From JAZGER01 sp036480335 (GTDB lineage: Bacteria; Pseudomonadota; Gammaproteobacteria; DSM-19610): a stretch of 13,912 nt of DNA. The position numbers were made by a program, and so were the translations under genes. The stretch is from the NCBI GenBank assembly GCA_036480335.1, contig JAZGGH010000142.1:1-13912 (forward strand), written 5' to 3'. Below are positions 4,663 to 11,978 of the stretch, one piece after another. The notes beneath the pieces were generated by a model. It saw only the letters and a program-made list of their open reading frames with translations, made no database searches and was not told where the DNA came from. The first letter of the stretch is position 1, and every line of letters begins with the position of its first letter.

Positions 4663-5904
4663 ATGAACGACACAAACAATGCTACAACGTCTTACGAGGT
4701 CATGCATGAAAAAGGGTATTTCCCGATCAAATCCTGGACACGAGGTGTACCGTTTGATGAAAACTCAAAAGTCCAGTTGCGCAATATCGCTAAAATGCCT
4801 TTCATTCACCAATGGGTAGCGGCAATGCCGGATGTTCATCTGGGCAAAGGAGCCACCATTGGTAGCGTGATTCCAACGGTGGGTGCGATTATTCCTGCTG
4901 CTGTCGGTGTCGATCTAGGCTGCGGAATGATGGCGGTAAAAACCAGTCTGCGTGCGCATCAGCTACCGGATAATCTGGCTTCGATCCGCAGTCGTATCGA
5001 AGCAGCTGTTCCGCACGGACGTTCAGGCCGGCGCGGTCATCGCGATAAAGGTGCCTGGGGTAATGCGCCGGATGATGTCATGCAGGCATGGCAGCCGCTG
5101 GATGAGGCGTTCAAAGTAATGGTGGAAAAATTTCCATTCCTGAAAAGCACCAATAACATTAAGCATCTGGGAACGCTGGGTACAGGTAATCATTTCATCG
5201 AAGTGTGTCTCGACGAATCGGAAGCCGTCTGGGTGATGCTGCACAGCGGCTCGCGTGGTGTGGGTAACCGAATCGGCTCTTATTTCATCGAGCAGGCAAA
5301 GAAAGATATGCAGCGTTACTTTATCCAGTTGCCGGATAAAGATCTTGCCTATATCCCAGAAGGCTCTGCAATGTTTCGAGAGTACACTCTATCGGTTGCC
5401 TGGGCGCAGGATTTTGCCCGCATCAACCGGGAAGTGATGATGTCGCGCACCCTGGAAGCACTACAGTCGGAAATACCAGAGCCGTTTACGGTCGAGGCAG
5501 AAGCGGTTAATTGCCATCACAACTACATCAGCAAGGAACACCATTACGACAAGGATGTGTGGGTGACACGAAAAGGAGCGGTGAGTGCCCGGCAAGGTGA
5601 GATGGGCATCATTCCTGGCAGCATGGGAGCGAAATCTTTCATTGTGCGTGGACTGGGTAACCAGGAAAGTTTCTGCAGTTGCAGTCACGGTGCCGGACGA
5701 GTTATGTCCCGTACCCAGGCAAAAAAAGAAGTCTCACTTGCGCAACACCTGCAAGCGACTGAAGGTGTCGAATGCCGGAAGGATGCCAGTGTGATTGACG
5801 AAACGCCATCCGCTTACAAGCCGATTGAGAAGGTCATGAAAGCCCAGAGCGATCTTGTCGAAATTGTGCATACGCTGAAACAGGTGGTGTGTGTGAAAGG
5901 GTGA
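4663..5904 (+). CDS. rtcB: RNA-splicing ligase RtcB
   Basis: RtcB joins RNA 2',3'-cyclic phosphate (via 3'-phosphate) ends to 5'-OH ends, using GTP and Mn2+, and can reseal tRNAs cut in the anticodon loop. At 413 residues it is close to the E. coli protein (408). All key positions are present: D84 and C87 in VGVDLGCGM, H177 in GTGNHFIE, H194 in LHSGSRG, H285/H286 in NCHHNY, and the guanylylated histidine H342 in SHGAGR. AAAGGAG seven bases before the ATG is a strong ribosome site. It follows the HNH gene by 45 bases and is followed by a hairpin. No RtcA or RtcR gene is visible, so its control differs from E. coli rtcBA. Next to a tRNA array, tRNA repair is the likely job. Confidence 0.97.
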   Translation: MNDTNNATTSYEVMHEKGYFPIKSWTRGVPFDENSKVQLRNIAKMPFIHQWVAAMPDVHLGKGATIGSVIPTVGAIIPAAVGVDLGCGMMAVKTSLRAHQLPDNLASIRSRIEAAVPHGRSGRRGHRDKGAWGNAPDDVMQAWQPLDEAFKVMVEKFPFLKSTNNIKHLGTLGTGNHFIEVCLDESEAVWVMLHSGSRGVGNRIGSYFIEQAKKDMQRYFIQLPDKDLAYIPEGSAMFREYTLSVAWAQDFARINREVMMSRTLEALQSEIPEPFTVEAEAVNCHHNYISKEHHYDKDVWVTRKGAVSARQGEMGIIPGSMGAKSFIVRGLGNQESFCSCSHGAGRVMSRTQAKKEVSLAQHLQATEGVECRKDASVIDETPSAYKPIEKVMKAQSDLVEIVHTLKQVVCVKG

Positions 5905-5917
5905 ATTGGGTGATGGT

Positions 5918-5945
5918 GGATGCTGGAATGAGCCAGCATCCTTTG
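5918..5945 (+). terminator. Hairpin terminator after rtcB
   Basis: GGATGCTGG (5918-5926) pairs perfectly with CCAGCATCC (5933-5941) around AATGAG, followed by a short TTT. It lies 14 bases past the rtcB stop. The weak T-run lowers certainty. It lies too far (about 120 bases) past the leftward regulator gene to be clearly shared with it. Confidence 0.6.
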
Positions 5946-6058
5946 GTTATATGGGGCGAATGGTAGATTTCCAGTTTGCTACTTGATACCAGCCTGGTTT
6001 CTGTGCATGTATGCGCTGGGATTAGATGGTACTCATTGAGCTAAGTAAGCCTATCTTG

Positions 6059-6778
6059 TTACTGGCCAAGATTCCTTTCAAAGCTCACCAGTTCAACACC
6101 TTTCTTTAAACGATAAAGCTTTGCTGTTCTTGCACCAGTGGCGAGGCTATTACCTGTTTCTTCAAACATATCAGATGCTTCAAAACGCCGGTACAGGCTT
6201 TTCTTCTGGATGGATTTATCCAGAATAATTTGCATGACTTGATGAAATTGTCCGAGGGTGAATGCTTTGGGTAAGCAAAAGACCGGTAACATGGAATAGA
6301 GGGCTTTCTGGCGCAATCTTTCTGTGGCACTTTGAATAATTTCCTGATGATCAAAAGCCAGTGGCTGATAGTTTTCCAATTCATTCAGTGAAACCCATTG
6401 AGCATCGTCAGCGTGTTGTAAAATGGCGTTGGCTTCCTGATGGGCGATGAGTGCAAAGTAAGCAATGGTTGCACTCCAGCCACGTGGGTCACGCGCTTTA
6501 CCGGAAAATGTCCGTAGTTGCTCCAGATAGGGTGGGGTAACCTGGGTTTTTTCAGTCAGTTTTCGAATCGCGGTGTCGCGGGTGGTTTTGTCATTTTCAA
6601 TGTCAATGAAGCCACCCGGCAGTGACCACCGGCTTTTATGCGGATGCCTGGCGCGTTTTAACAATAAGATTTTAAGTGAGGCATCTTTAACCGAAAACAA
6701 AACGCTATCCACTGTTAATAAAGGAACAGGGAAATCACTGTTTCGATAAGCGTTCAAAAATTCTTTTTCGCTGGTCAT
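6059..6778 (-). CDS. NrtR-like Nudix-domain transcriptional regulator
   Basis: The 239-residue product has a Nudix domain (about 18-150) and a C-terminal winged helix (about 163-230, LPKAFTLGQFHQVMQIIL to KKSLYRRF). This is the layout of NrtR regulators, which sense ADP-ribose or related NAD-derived nucleotides and control NAD metabolism genes. The Nudix box is degraded: after WSLPGGFID the helix reads IRKLTEKTQV (71-80), so the catalytic RE-x2-EE-x-G becomes RK-x2-EK-x-Q. I infer a ligand sensor without hydrolase activity. It is divergent from the SPFH/NAD-kinase-like operon. A TGTC-N5-GACA palindrome (6815-6827) lies between TTGGTA and ATAATT on its strand, a plausible autoregulated promoter. 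Confidence 0.88.
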   Translation of the reverse strand: MTSEKEFLNAYRNSDFPVPLLTVDSVLFSVKDASLKILLLKRARHPHKSRWSLPGGFIDIENDKTTRDTAIRKLTEKTQVTPPYLEQLRTFSGKARDPRGWSATIAYFALIAHQEANAILQHADDAQWVSLNELENYQPLAFDHQEIIQSATERLRQKALYSMLPVFCLPKAFTLGQFHQVMQIILDKSIQKKSLYRRFEASDMFEETGNSLATGARTAKLYRLKKGVELVSFERNLGQ

Positions 6779-6813
6779 TATTTTACCGGTTAATTTTTTA
6801 AGTATGCAATTAT

Positions 6814-6936
6814 TTGTCCTTAAGACAACTTACCAAGCCTATGTTTATTTAGCAAATTACCCGGAAATTAAAAAAAGCATTGACAAAAAATGTCGTAGGG
6901 ACAATTATAGGGGTGTAGTTAATGTCACAGAGACAA
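6814..6936. promoter_or_regulatory. Three TGTC-N5-GACA palindromes: candidate NrtR-like operators
   Basis: Site 1 is TTGTC-CTTAA-GACAA (6814-6828), site 2 is TGTC-GTAGG-GACA (6891-6903) and site 3 is TGTC-ACAGA-GACA (6923-6935). All three are followed by A. A reversed half pair GACA-N5-TGTC (6882-6894) overlaps site 2. Sites 2 and 3 have centres 32 bases apart, about three helical turns. Site 2 overlaps the spacer and -10 of the rightward promoter, so the regulator would repress. The link to the adjacent regulator is inference. Confidence 0.68.
6880..6908 (+). promoter_or_regulatory. Sigma-70-type promoter of the SPFH/NAD-kinase-like operon
   Basis: TTGACA (6880-6885) is a perfect -35 box. 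A 17-base spacer leads to AATTAT (6903-6908), with TTATAG as an overlapping alternative -10. The strong -35 combined with overlapping palindromes fits a promoter kept off by a repressor. Confidence 0.65.
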
Positions 6937-6962
6937 ATATATACATATTCAGGAGGTTTATT

Positions 6963-7967
6963 ATGTTCGGAATTAATTTTATAAAATCAGATCCCTCGAC
7001 ACACTTGATACAGTTCAAAAAAGGTGAGGCGGTAAGGCAGGGTGCTGGCATGAGCTTTTATTATTTTGCACCCACGACTTCGTTAGTGGCAGTGCCTGTT
7101 ACCAGTAAGGAGCTGCCTTTTGCCTTTCGTTTACAGACGGAAGATTTTCAGAAAGTCACCGTGCAAGGACAGGTGACATACCGTATTGCAAACCCTGAAG
7201 CCGTGGCAAAGATGCTGAATTTTACCATTGATGGCACAGGCAGATATTTATCAGAAGATCCGCAGAAACTGGATGAACGTGTCTTGCGCAGTGTGCAGGT
7301 TTTGTTGCGCGATAATATTCAACAGCAAAGTCTGAAAGCTTCTCTGGGTATTGCGCCTGAATTGGTCGGGCAGTTGGATATGGCTTTGCAAAGCAATAAG
7401 GCATTGGCCGATCTGGGTGTGAACATTGTCGATGTGTCTATTGTTGCGGTTGCACCTTCGCCTGAAACGGAAAAAGCGTTAGAAGCTGAGACTCGTGAAC
7501 AGTTACTCAAAGAAGCTGATGATGCGATTTATGAACGCCGTCTTGCCAGCATCGATCAGGAAAAGCGGGTCAAAGAGTCTGAACTTGAAACAGAAGTTGC
7601 AATGCAGCGCAAAGAGCAGGAAATAGAAGAAACCAAGATCGAAGCAGAGCGTGCCGTGATGAAAAAGCGTTATGTGCTGGATGAAGAAAATATGCAGGCA
7701 GCCATTGCAGAAGAAGAGCAGCGTAAAAACCTGGTTGTGCTTGAAACAGCTAATGATCAGTCCAAAGCGGACACCGCAGCCTATGGCATTGAGCAAAAAC
7801 TGAAAGCCTACAGTTCTGTGCCTGCTGAGGTATTAAAAGCATTGGTGATGGGCAATATGGGTCCTGAACAGTTGATAGCGCAGGCGTTTGAAAATTTGAC
7901 TAAGGATGGCAATAAAGTGGGGAATTTAAACATTTCGCCTGAACTGTTGCAGTCTTTGATTAAATAA
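6963..7967 (+). CDS. SPFH/band-7 domain protein (soluble, slipin-like)
   Basis: The 334-residue product begins at ATG 6963 with AGGAGG seven bases upstream; the frame is open farther left to 6804, but that part crosses the promoter and operators. An SPFH domain spans about 10-165 (FKKGEAVRQGAGMSFYYFAP, VTYRIANPEAV, VNIVDVSIVAVAP). A long charged coiled coil runs about 168-262, with a C-terminal part from about 270 ending in a short helix (LNISPELLQSLIK). SPFH proteins build ring-like oligomers that act as scaffolds. No N-terminal membrane segment or signal peptide is visible, unlike stomatins and prohibitins, so it may be cytosolic or bind membranes peripherally. It is the first gene of an operon with the NAD-kinase-like gene, 34 bases downstream. 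Confidence 0.9.
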   Translation: MFGINFIKSDPSTHLIQFKKGEAVRQGAGMSFYYFAPTTSLVAVPVTSKELPFAFRLQTEDFQKVTVQGQVTYRIANPEAVAKMLNFTIDGTGRYLSEDPQKLDERVLRSVQVLLRDNIQQQSLKASLGIAPELVGQLDMALQSNKALADLGVNIVDVSIVAVAPSPETEKALEAETREQLLKEADDAIYERRLASIDQEKRVKESELETEVAMQRKEQEIEETKIEAERAVMKKRYVLDEENMQAAIAEEEQRKNLVVLETANDQSKADTAAYGIEQKLKAYSSVPAEVLKALVMGNMGPEQLIAQAFENLTKDGNKVGNLNISPELLQSLIK

Positions 7968-8001
7968 TTTCGGTGGCTGTTCAAGTGCAGAGGAGGAAGC
8001 C

Positions 8002-8922
8002 ATGAACACAGATAGAAAACTGGTTTTGGTAACACGCCACACGCGGCTGTATGAGCTTAAGCAAAAATACGGGACTCTCGGGCAGGCAAAATTCTATATT
8101 GAGCATCTGGGCGAATCGTTTGAGCAATATGAAGTTGAGGATGTCCTGTTTCAGCAGGCGTACAAACAGGTAGTATCTTTGTTGAAAGAAACGGGCCGGG
8201 TGCAGCAGCTGGACAGATCATATCTGCCGACCTATCAGTTTTCACGGGATGATATTGTCGTGGTGCTTGGGCAGGATGGTTTGGTCGCCAATACACTGAA
8301 ATACCTGGATGGCCAGTCGGTGATTGCTATCAACCCCTTGCCACAAAATTTTGATGGCGTTTTGCTGCCCTTTATTGTCAGTGATTTACCCCAGGTTCTG
8401 GGGGATGTATTAGCCGATAAAATGAACCATAAAACCATTAGTATGGCAGAAGCTACAACGAATCTGGGAGATCGCCTGCTCGCAGTGAATGATTTATTCA
8501 TTGGTCCAAAGTCGCATACCTCAGCACGCTATGAACTGGAGTGGAACGGGCAACGTGAATCACACAGCTCCAGCGGTGTGATTGTCAGTACAGGTTTAGG
8601 CTCAACAGGCTGGTTTAAAAGTTTGATAGCGGGCGCATCAGGTATTGCCGGACAGCCTGTTTGTCAAAAGCTTGCAGAGGGTTTTGCCTGGGATAGTGCT
8701 TATCTGTATTACACCGTGCGCGAGCCGTTCCCAAGTCAGGTATCGAAGACAGACCTGGTATTTGGCAAGGTGGATGCAGGCAGGCCGTTGCTGGTAACGT
8801 CCAAAATGGCAGAGAATGGTGTGATATTTTCAGATGGATTGGAGCATGATTATCTGAACTTTACGGCAGGTGTGACAGCAACAATCAAGGTGAGCGATAC
8901 GCAGGGTGTGTTAGTGGTTTGA
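8002..8922 (+). CDS. NAD-kinase-like protein
   Basis: The 306-residue product has the NAD-kinase/diacylglycerol-kinase fold signatures: DIVVVLGQDG (residues 84-93) at the place of GGDG, AVNDLFIG (161-168) at the place of the NE/D motif, and IVSTGLGSTGW (194-204) at the place of STPTGSTAY. GGDG has become GQDG, but the catalytic Asp92 is kept. An extra N-terminal segment of about 80 residues precedes the fold. It may phosphorylate NAD(H) or a related nucleotide, or have become a binding protein. AGGAGGAAG precedes the ATG. It is co-transcribed with the SPFH gene and probably controlled by the NrtR-like regulator, which supports a link to NAD-type ligands. It is not a standard housekeeping nadK. 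Confidence 0.82.
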   Translation: MNTDRKLVLVTRHTRLYELKQKYGTLGQAKFYIEHLGESFEQYEVEDVLFQQAYKQVVSLLKETGRVQQLDRSYLPTYQFSRDDIVVVLGQDGLVANTLKYLDGQSVIAINPLPQNFDGVLLPFIVSDLPQVLGDVLADKMNHKTISMAEATTNLGDRLLAVNDLFIGPKSHTSARYELEWNGQRESHSSSGVIVSTGLGSTGWFKSLIAGASGIAGQPVCQKLAEGFAWDSAYLYYTVREPFPSQVSKTDLVFGKVDAGRPLLVTSKMAENGVIFSDGLEHDYLNFTAGVTATIKVSDTQGVLVV

Positions 8923-9152
8923 TTTTCATTAAAATAATCTATGAAGGGGGATGGGAATTCAATTGCCCATGACGCCACTCAAATGCAGTAATTTCCTGGA
9001 AAATAGAATCGAACAAACAGGGTGTTGCTCTCTCCTGAGAAAGGGGTGTTTCTAATTTTGGTTGACACGACGCATTAATGAGATTACGCGAAGTTTGAAG
9101 TGTGATAATATCCAGTCATAAAAAACATGATGAATTTAAGTAATCCAAATCA
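8923..9152. promoter_or_regulatory. Intergenic region with possible hsdR promoter
   Basis: TAATAT (9106-9111) is the best -10 box and has a weak TTACGC 16 bases upstream. Another TTGACA lies at 9062-9067 without a good -10. No strong ribosome site precedes hsdR. An imperfect ATGGG/CCCAT hairpin near 8951-8970 could end the NAD-kinase-like transcript, but it has no T-run. Confidence 0.35.
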
Positions 9153-11978
9153 ATGGTCAACCAAAATCCAGAACAAATAGCTCGCGATAGAATTGATGAG
9201 ATGCTCAGAGCCTCAGGCTGGACAGTGCAAGACAAGAACAAGATCAACTTAACCGAAGGCGAAGGTCAAGCAATACGCGAATACCAAACAGACGTTGGTC
9301 CAGCCGACTACGTTCTATTTGTAGATAAAAAAGCCGTAGGAATTATCGAAGCCAAGCGTGAAGAAGTCGCCCAAAAAATCACCGAAGTAGAAACCCAAAC
9401 TGAAGGTTACGCAGGCGCAAAACTCAAATGGGTCAACAACAAAGAGCCGCTGCCTTTCCTGTATGAAAGCACAGGCATCATCACCCGTTTTACCGATATG
9501 CGCGACCCCAAACCGCGCTCGCGCGAAGTGTTTAGCTTTCATCGCCCCGAAACCTTTAAAGAATGGCTAGCACAAGGCGAATCACTCAGGGCTCGCCTGC
9601 ATGATATTCCACCACTAAACCCAAACAAGGTTGATGCCAACGAACTAGGCTTACGCAACTGCCAGGAAATTGCCATAACAAACCTGGAAAAATCCTTTCA
9701 GCAAGATCGCCCCAGAGCCTTAATTCAAATGGCAACAGGCGCCGGCAAAACCTACACCGCCATCACCTCTATGTACCGTTTGTTAAAACACGCCAAAGGG
9801 AAACGCATACTCTTTTTGGTCGACACCAAAAACCTGGGCGAACAAGCCGAACAGGAAATGTTCAACTTCAACCCCAGTGATGATTCACGCAAATTCACCG
9901 AGCTTTACAGCGTACAACGCCTTAAATCCAGCTTTGTACCTAAAGATGCCCAAGTTTGCATCAGCACCATTCAGCGAATGTACTCCATTTTAAAAGATGA
10001 AGAGCTAGATGATGTGCTTGAAGAAACCAACCCAGCAGAACAAATCACCCAGCCCAAACAACCTGTGCCTGTTGTTTATAACCCCAAAGTCCCCATTGAG
10101 TTTTTCGACTTTATCTTTATTGATGAATGCCACCGCTCCATTTACAACCTTTGGCAACAGGTGCTGGATTATTTCGATGCCTACTTAATTGGTTTAACCG
10201 CCACGCCCGACAACCGCACCTACGGATTTTTTAAAAAGAACGTTGTTAGCGATTATAGCCACGAAAAAGCCGTAGCCGATGGCGTAAATGTAGGTAATGA
10301 AATTTTCACCATAGAAACCAAAGTCACCCTGGAAGGTGCAGAACTAAAAGCCAAACAGCAAATCCAGCGCCGTGAAATTCGCACCCGCAGTAAACGCTGG
10401 GAGCAACAAGACGAAAACGAAAGCTACACAGGCAAACAGCTCGACCGCAACATCGTCAACCCCGACCAAATTCGCACTGTCATACAAACCTTTAAAAACA
10501 GCCTGCCCGACATATTCCCGAACCGTGAAGAAGTCCCTAAAACACTCATTTTTGCCAAAACCGACAGCCATGCGGATGACATCATCCAAACCGTGCGCGA
10601 AGAGTTTGGTGAAGGTAACGCCTTTTGTAAAAAAGTCACCTACAAAGTCGCCAAAGACAAACTAGATAAAGAGGGCAACTTAATCGAAAAAGGCGAAGAC
10701 CCAAAATCCGTATTATCCCAATTTCGTAACGGCTATAACCCACGCATCGCCGTAACCGTAGACATGATAGCCACAGGTACCGACGTAAAACCACTCGAAT
10801 GCCTGCTCTTTATGCGCGATGTAAAAAGCCGAAACTACTTTGAACAAATGAAAGGCAGAGGCACCAGAACACTCGACCACGACAGCCTGAAAAAAGTCAC
10901 ACCCTCTGCCAAAAGTGCCAAAACACATTATGTGATTGTCGATGCCATCGGCGTAACCAAGTCATTAAAAACCGCTAGCCAACCCTTAATTACCAAACCT
11001 TCTGTGCCGATGAAAGACCTCGCCATGGGCATAATGATGGGCAATAGCGACACCGATGTGGTTAGCTCACTAGCAGGTCGATTGGCACGGCTAAATAATC
11101 AACTCGACCAGCAAGAACAACAAAGAATCAGAAAGCTCGCCGGTGGCGTAGGCTTAACTGAAATCATCAGCTCATTATTCTCCGCAATTGATGGCGACAA
11201 TATTGAAACCCGCGCCCTAGAGCTGGCGCAACAACCCATCGGCACAAACCCTGGCGATGAGTTGCGCGATAAAGCACGTGCCGAATTAGTCGCCGAAACC
11301 GCCCAAGTTTTTAACGGTGAGTTAATCGACCTAATCGACACCATCCGCCGAGAGAAAGAACAAAAGATAGATCATGAAAACTTAGATGAAATAATAAAAG
11401 CAGAATGGGCAAGCGACACCACAGAAAAATCCCAACAACTAAGCGAAGCTTTCACCCAATACCTAGAAGATAATAAAGACAAAATCATGGCATTAGAAAT
11501 CTTTTTCAACCAGCCACACAGAAGGCGCGAACTCACCTTCGAACACATCAACGAAATCATGCAACAACTCAAAGCAGACAAACCCCTACTCGCGCCCCTG
11601 CACGTTTGGCAAGCCTTCGGGCAATTACAAAACTACCAAGGCAAACAACCGATTAATGAACTCACCGCGCTAGTCGCACTCATTCGTCATGTCTGTGGCA
11701 TAGATAAAAACCTAATCACCTACGATGCCAGCGTGCGCCGTAATTTTAAAAACTGGATATTCAAACGCCACCAAGGCGCAAGCAAAAAATTTAGCGAAGA
11801 ACAAAGACAATGGCTAGAAATGATACGCGACCACGTTATAAACTCCTTCCACTTTGAACAAGATGATTTAGAAATGGCACCCTTTGATGCACAAGGCGGA
11901 TTAGGGAAAATGTACCAGCTATTTGGGACTGATATGGAAGGCTTGATTGAAGAATTAAATGGGGAGTTGGTGGCTTAG
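9153..11978 (+). CDS. hsdR: Type I restriction enzyme, R (HsdR) subunit
   Basis: HsdR is the translocating and cleaving subunit of type I restriction complexes. The 941-residue product has an N-terminal PD-(D/E)xK nuclease domain with D52 (GPADYVLF) and E66-x-K68 (IIEAKRE). Two helicase lobes follow: Walker A ATGAGKT at 194-200, DECH at 324-327, motif III LTATPDN, and a motif VI-like QMKGRGTRT near 570. The C-terminal third resembles the EcoEI_R_C domain. Length and motifs match EcoEI-like HsdR. All key residues are intact, so it appears functional. The coding style is rich in CAA, AAC and ACC and differs from the genes to the left, suggesting separate acquisition. The hsdS gene starts at the next base after its stop. 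Confidence 0.96.
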   Translation: MVNQNPEQIARDRIDEMLRASGWTVQDKNKINLTEGEGQAIREYQTDVGPADYVLFVDKKAVGIIEAKREEVAQKITEVETQTEGYAGAKLKWVNNKEPLPFLYESTGIITRFTDMRDPKPRSREVFSFHRPETFKEWLAQGESLRARLHDIPPLNPNKVDANELGLRNCQEIAITNLEKSFQQDRPRALIQMATGAGKTYTAITSMYRLLKHAKGKRILFLVDTKNLGEQAEQEMFNFNPSDDSRKFTELYSVQRLKSSFVPKDAQVCISTIQRMYSILKDEELDDVLEETNPAEQITQPKQPVPVVYNPKVPIEFFDFIFIDECHRSIYNLWQQVLDYFDAYLIGLTATPDNRTYGFFKKNVVSDYSHEKAVADGVNVGNEIFTIETKVTLEGAELKAKQQIQRREIRTRSKRWEQQDENESYTGKQLDRNIVNPDQIRTVIQTFKNSLPDIFPNREEVPKTLIFAKTDSHADDIIQTVREEFGEGNAFCKKVTYKVAKDKLDKEGNLIEKGEDPKSVLSQFRNGYNPRIAVTVDMIATGTDVKPLECLLFMRDVKSRNYFEQMKGRGTRTLDHDSLKKVTPSAKSAKTHYVIVDAIGVTKSLKTASQPLITKPSVPMKDLAMGIMMGNSDTDVVSSLAGRLARLNNQLDQQEQQRIRKLAGGVGLTEIISSLFSAIDGDNIETRALELAQQPIGTNPGDELRDKARAELVAETAQVFNGELIDLIDTIRREKEQKIDHENLDEIIKAEWASDTTEKSQQLSEAFTQYLEDNKDKIMALEIFFNQPHRRRELTFEHINEIMQQLKADKPLLAPLHVWQAFGQLQNYQGKQPINELTALVALIRHVCGIDKNLITYDASVRRNFKNWIFKRHQGASKKFSEEQRQWLEMIRDHVINSFHFEQDDLEMAPFDAQGGLGKMYQLFGTDMEGLIEELNGELVA

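Noticed and set aside
6804..6962. N-terminal extension of the SPFH protein
   Set aside because: It crosses the promoter and all three palindromes; ATG 6963 has AGGAGG at proper distance and matches family N-termini.
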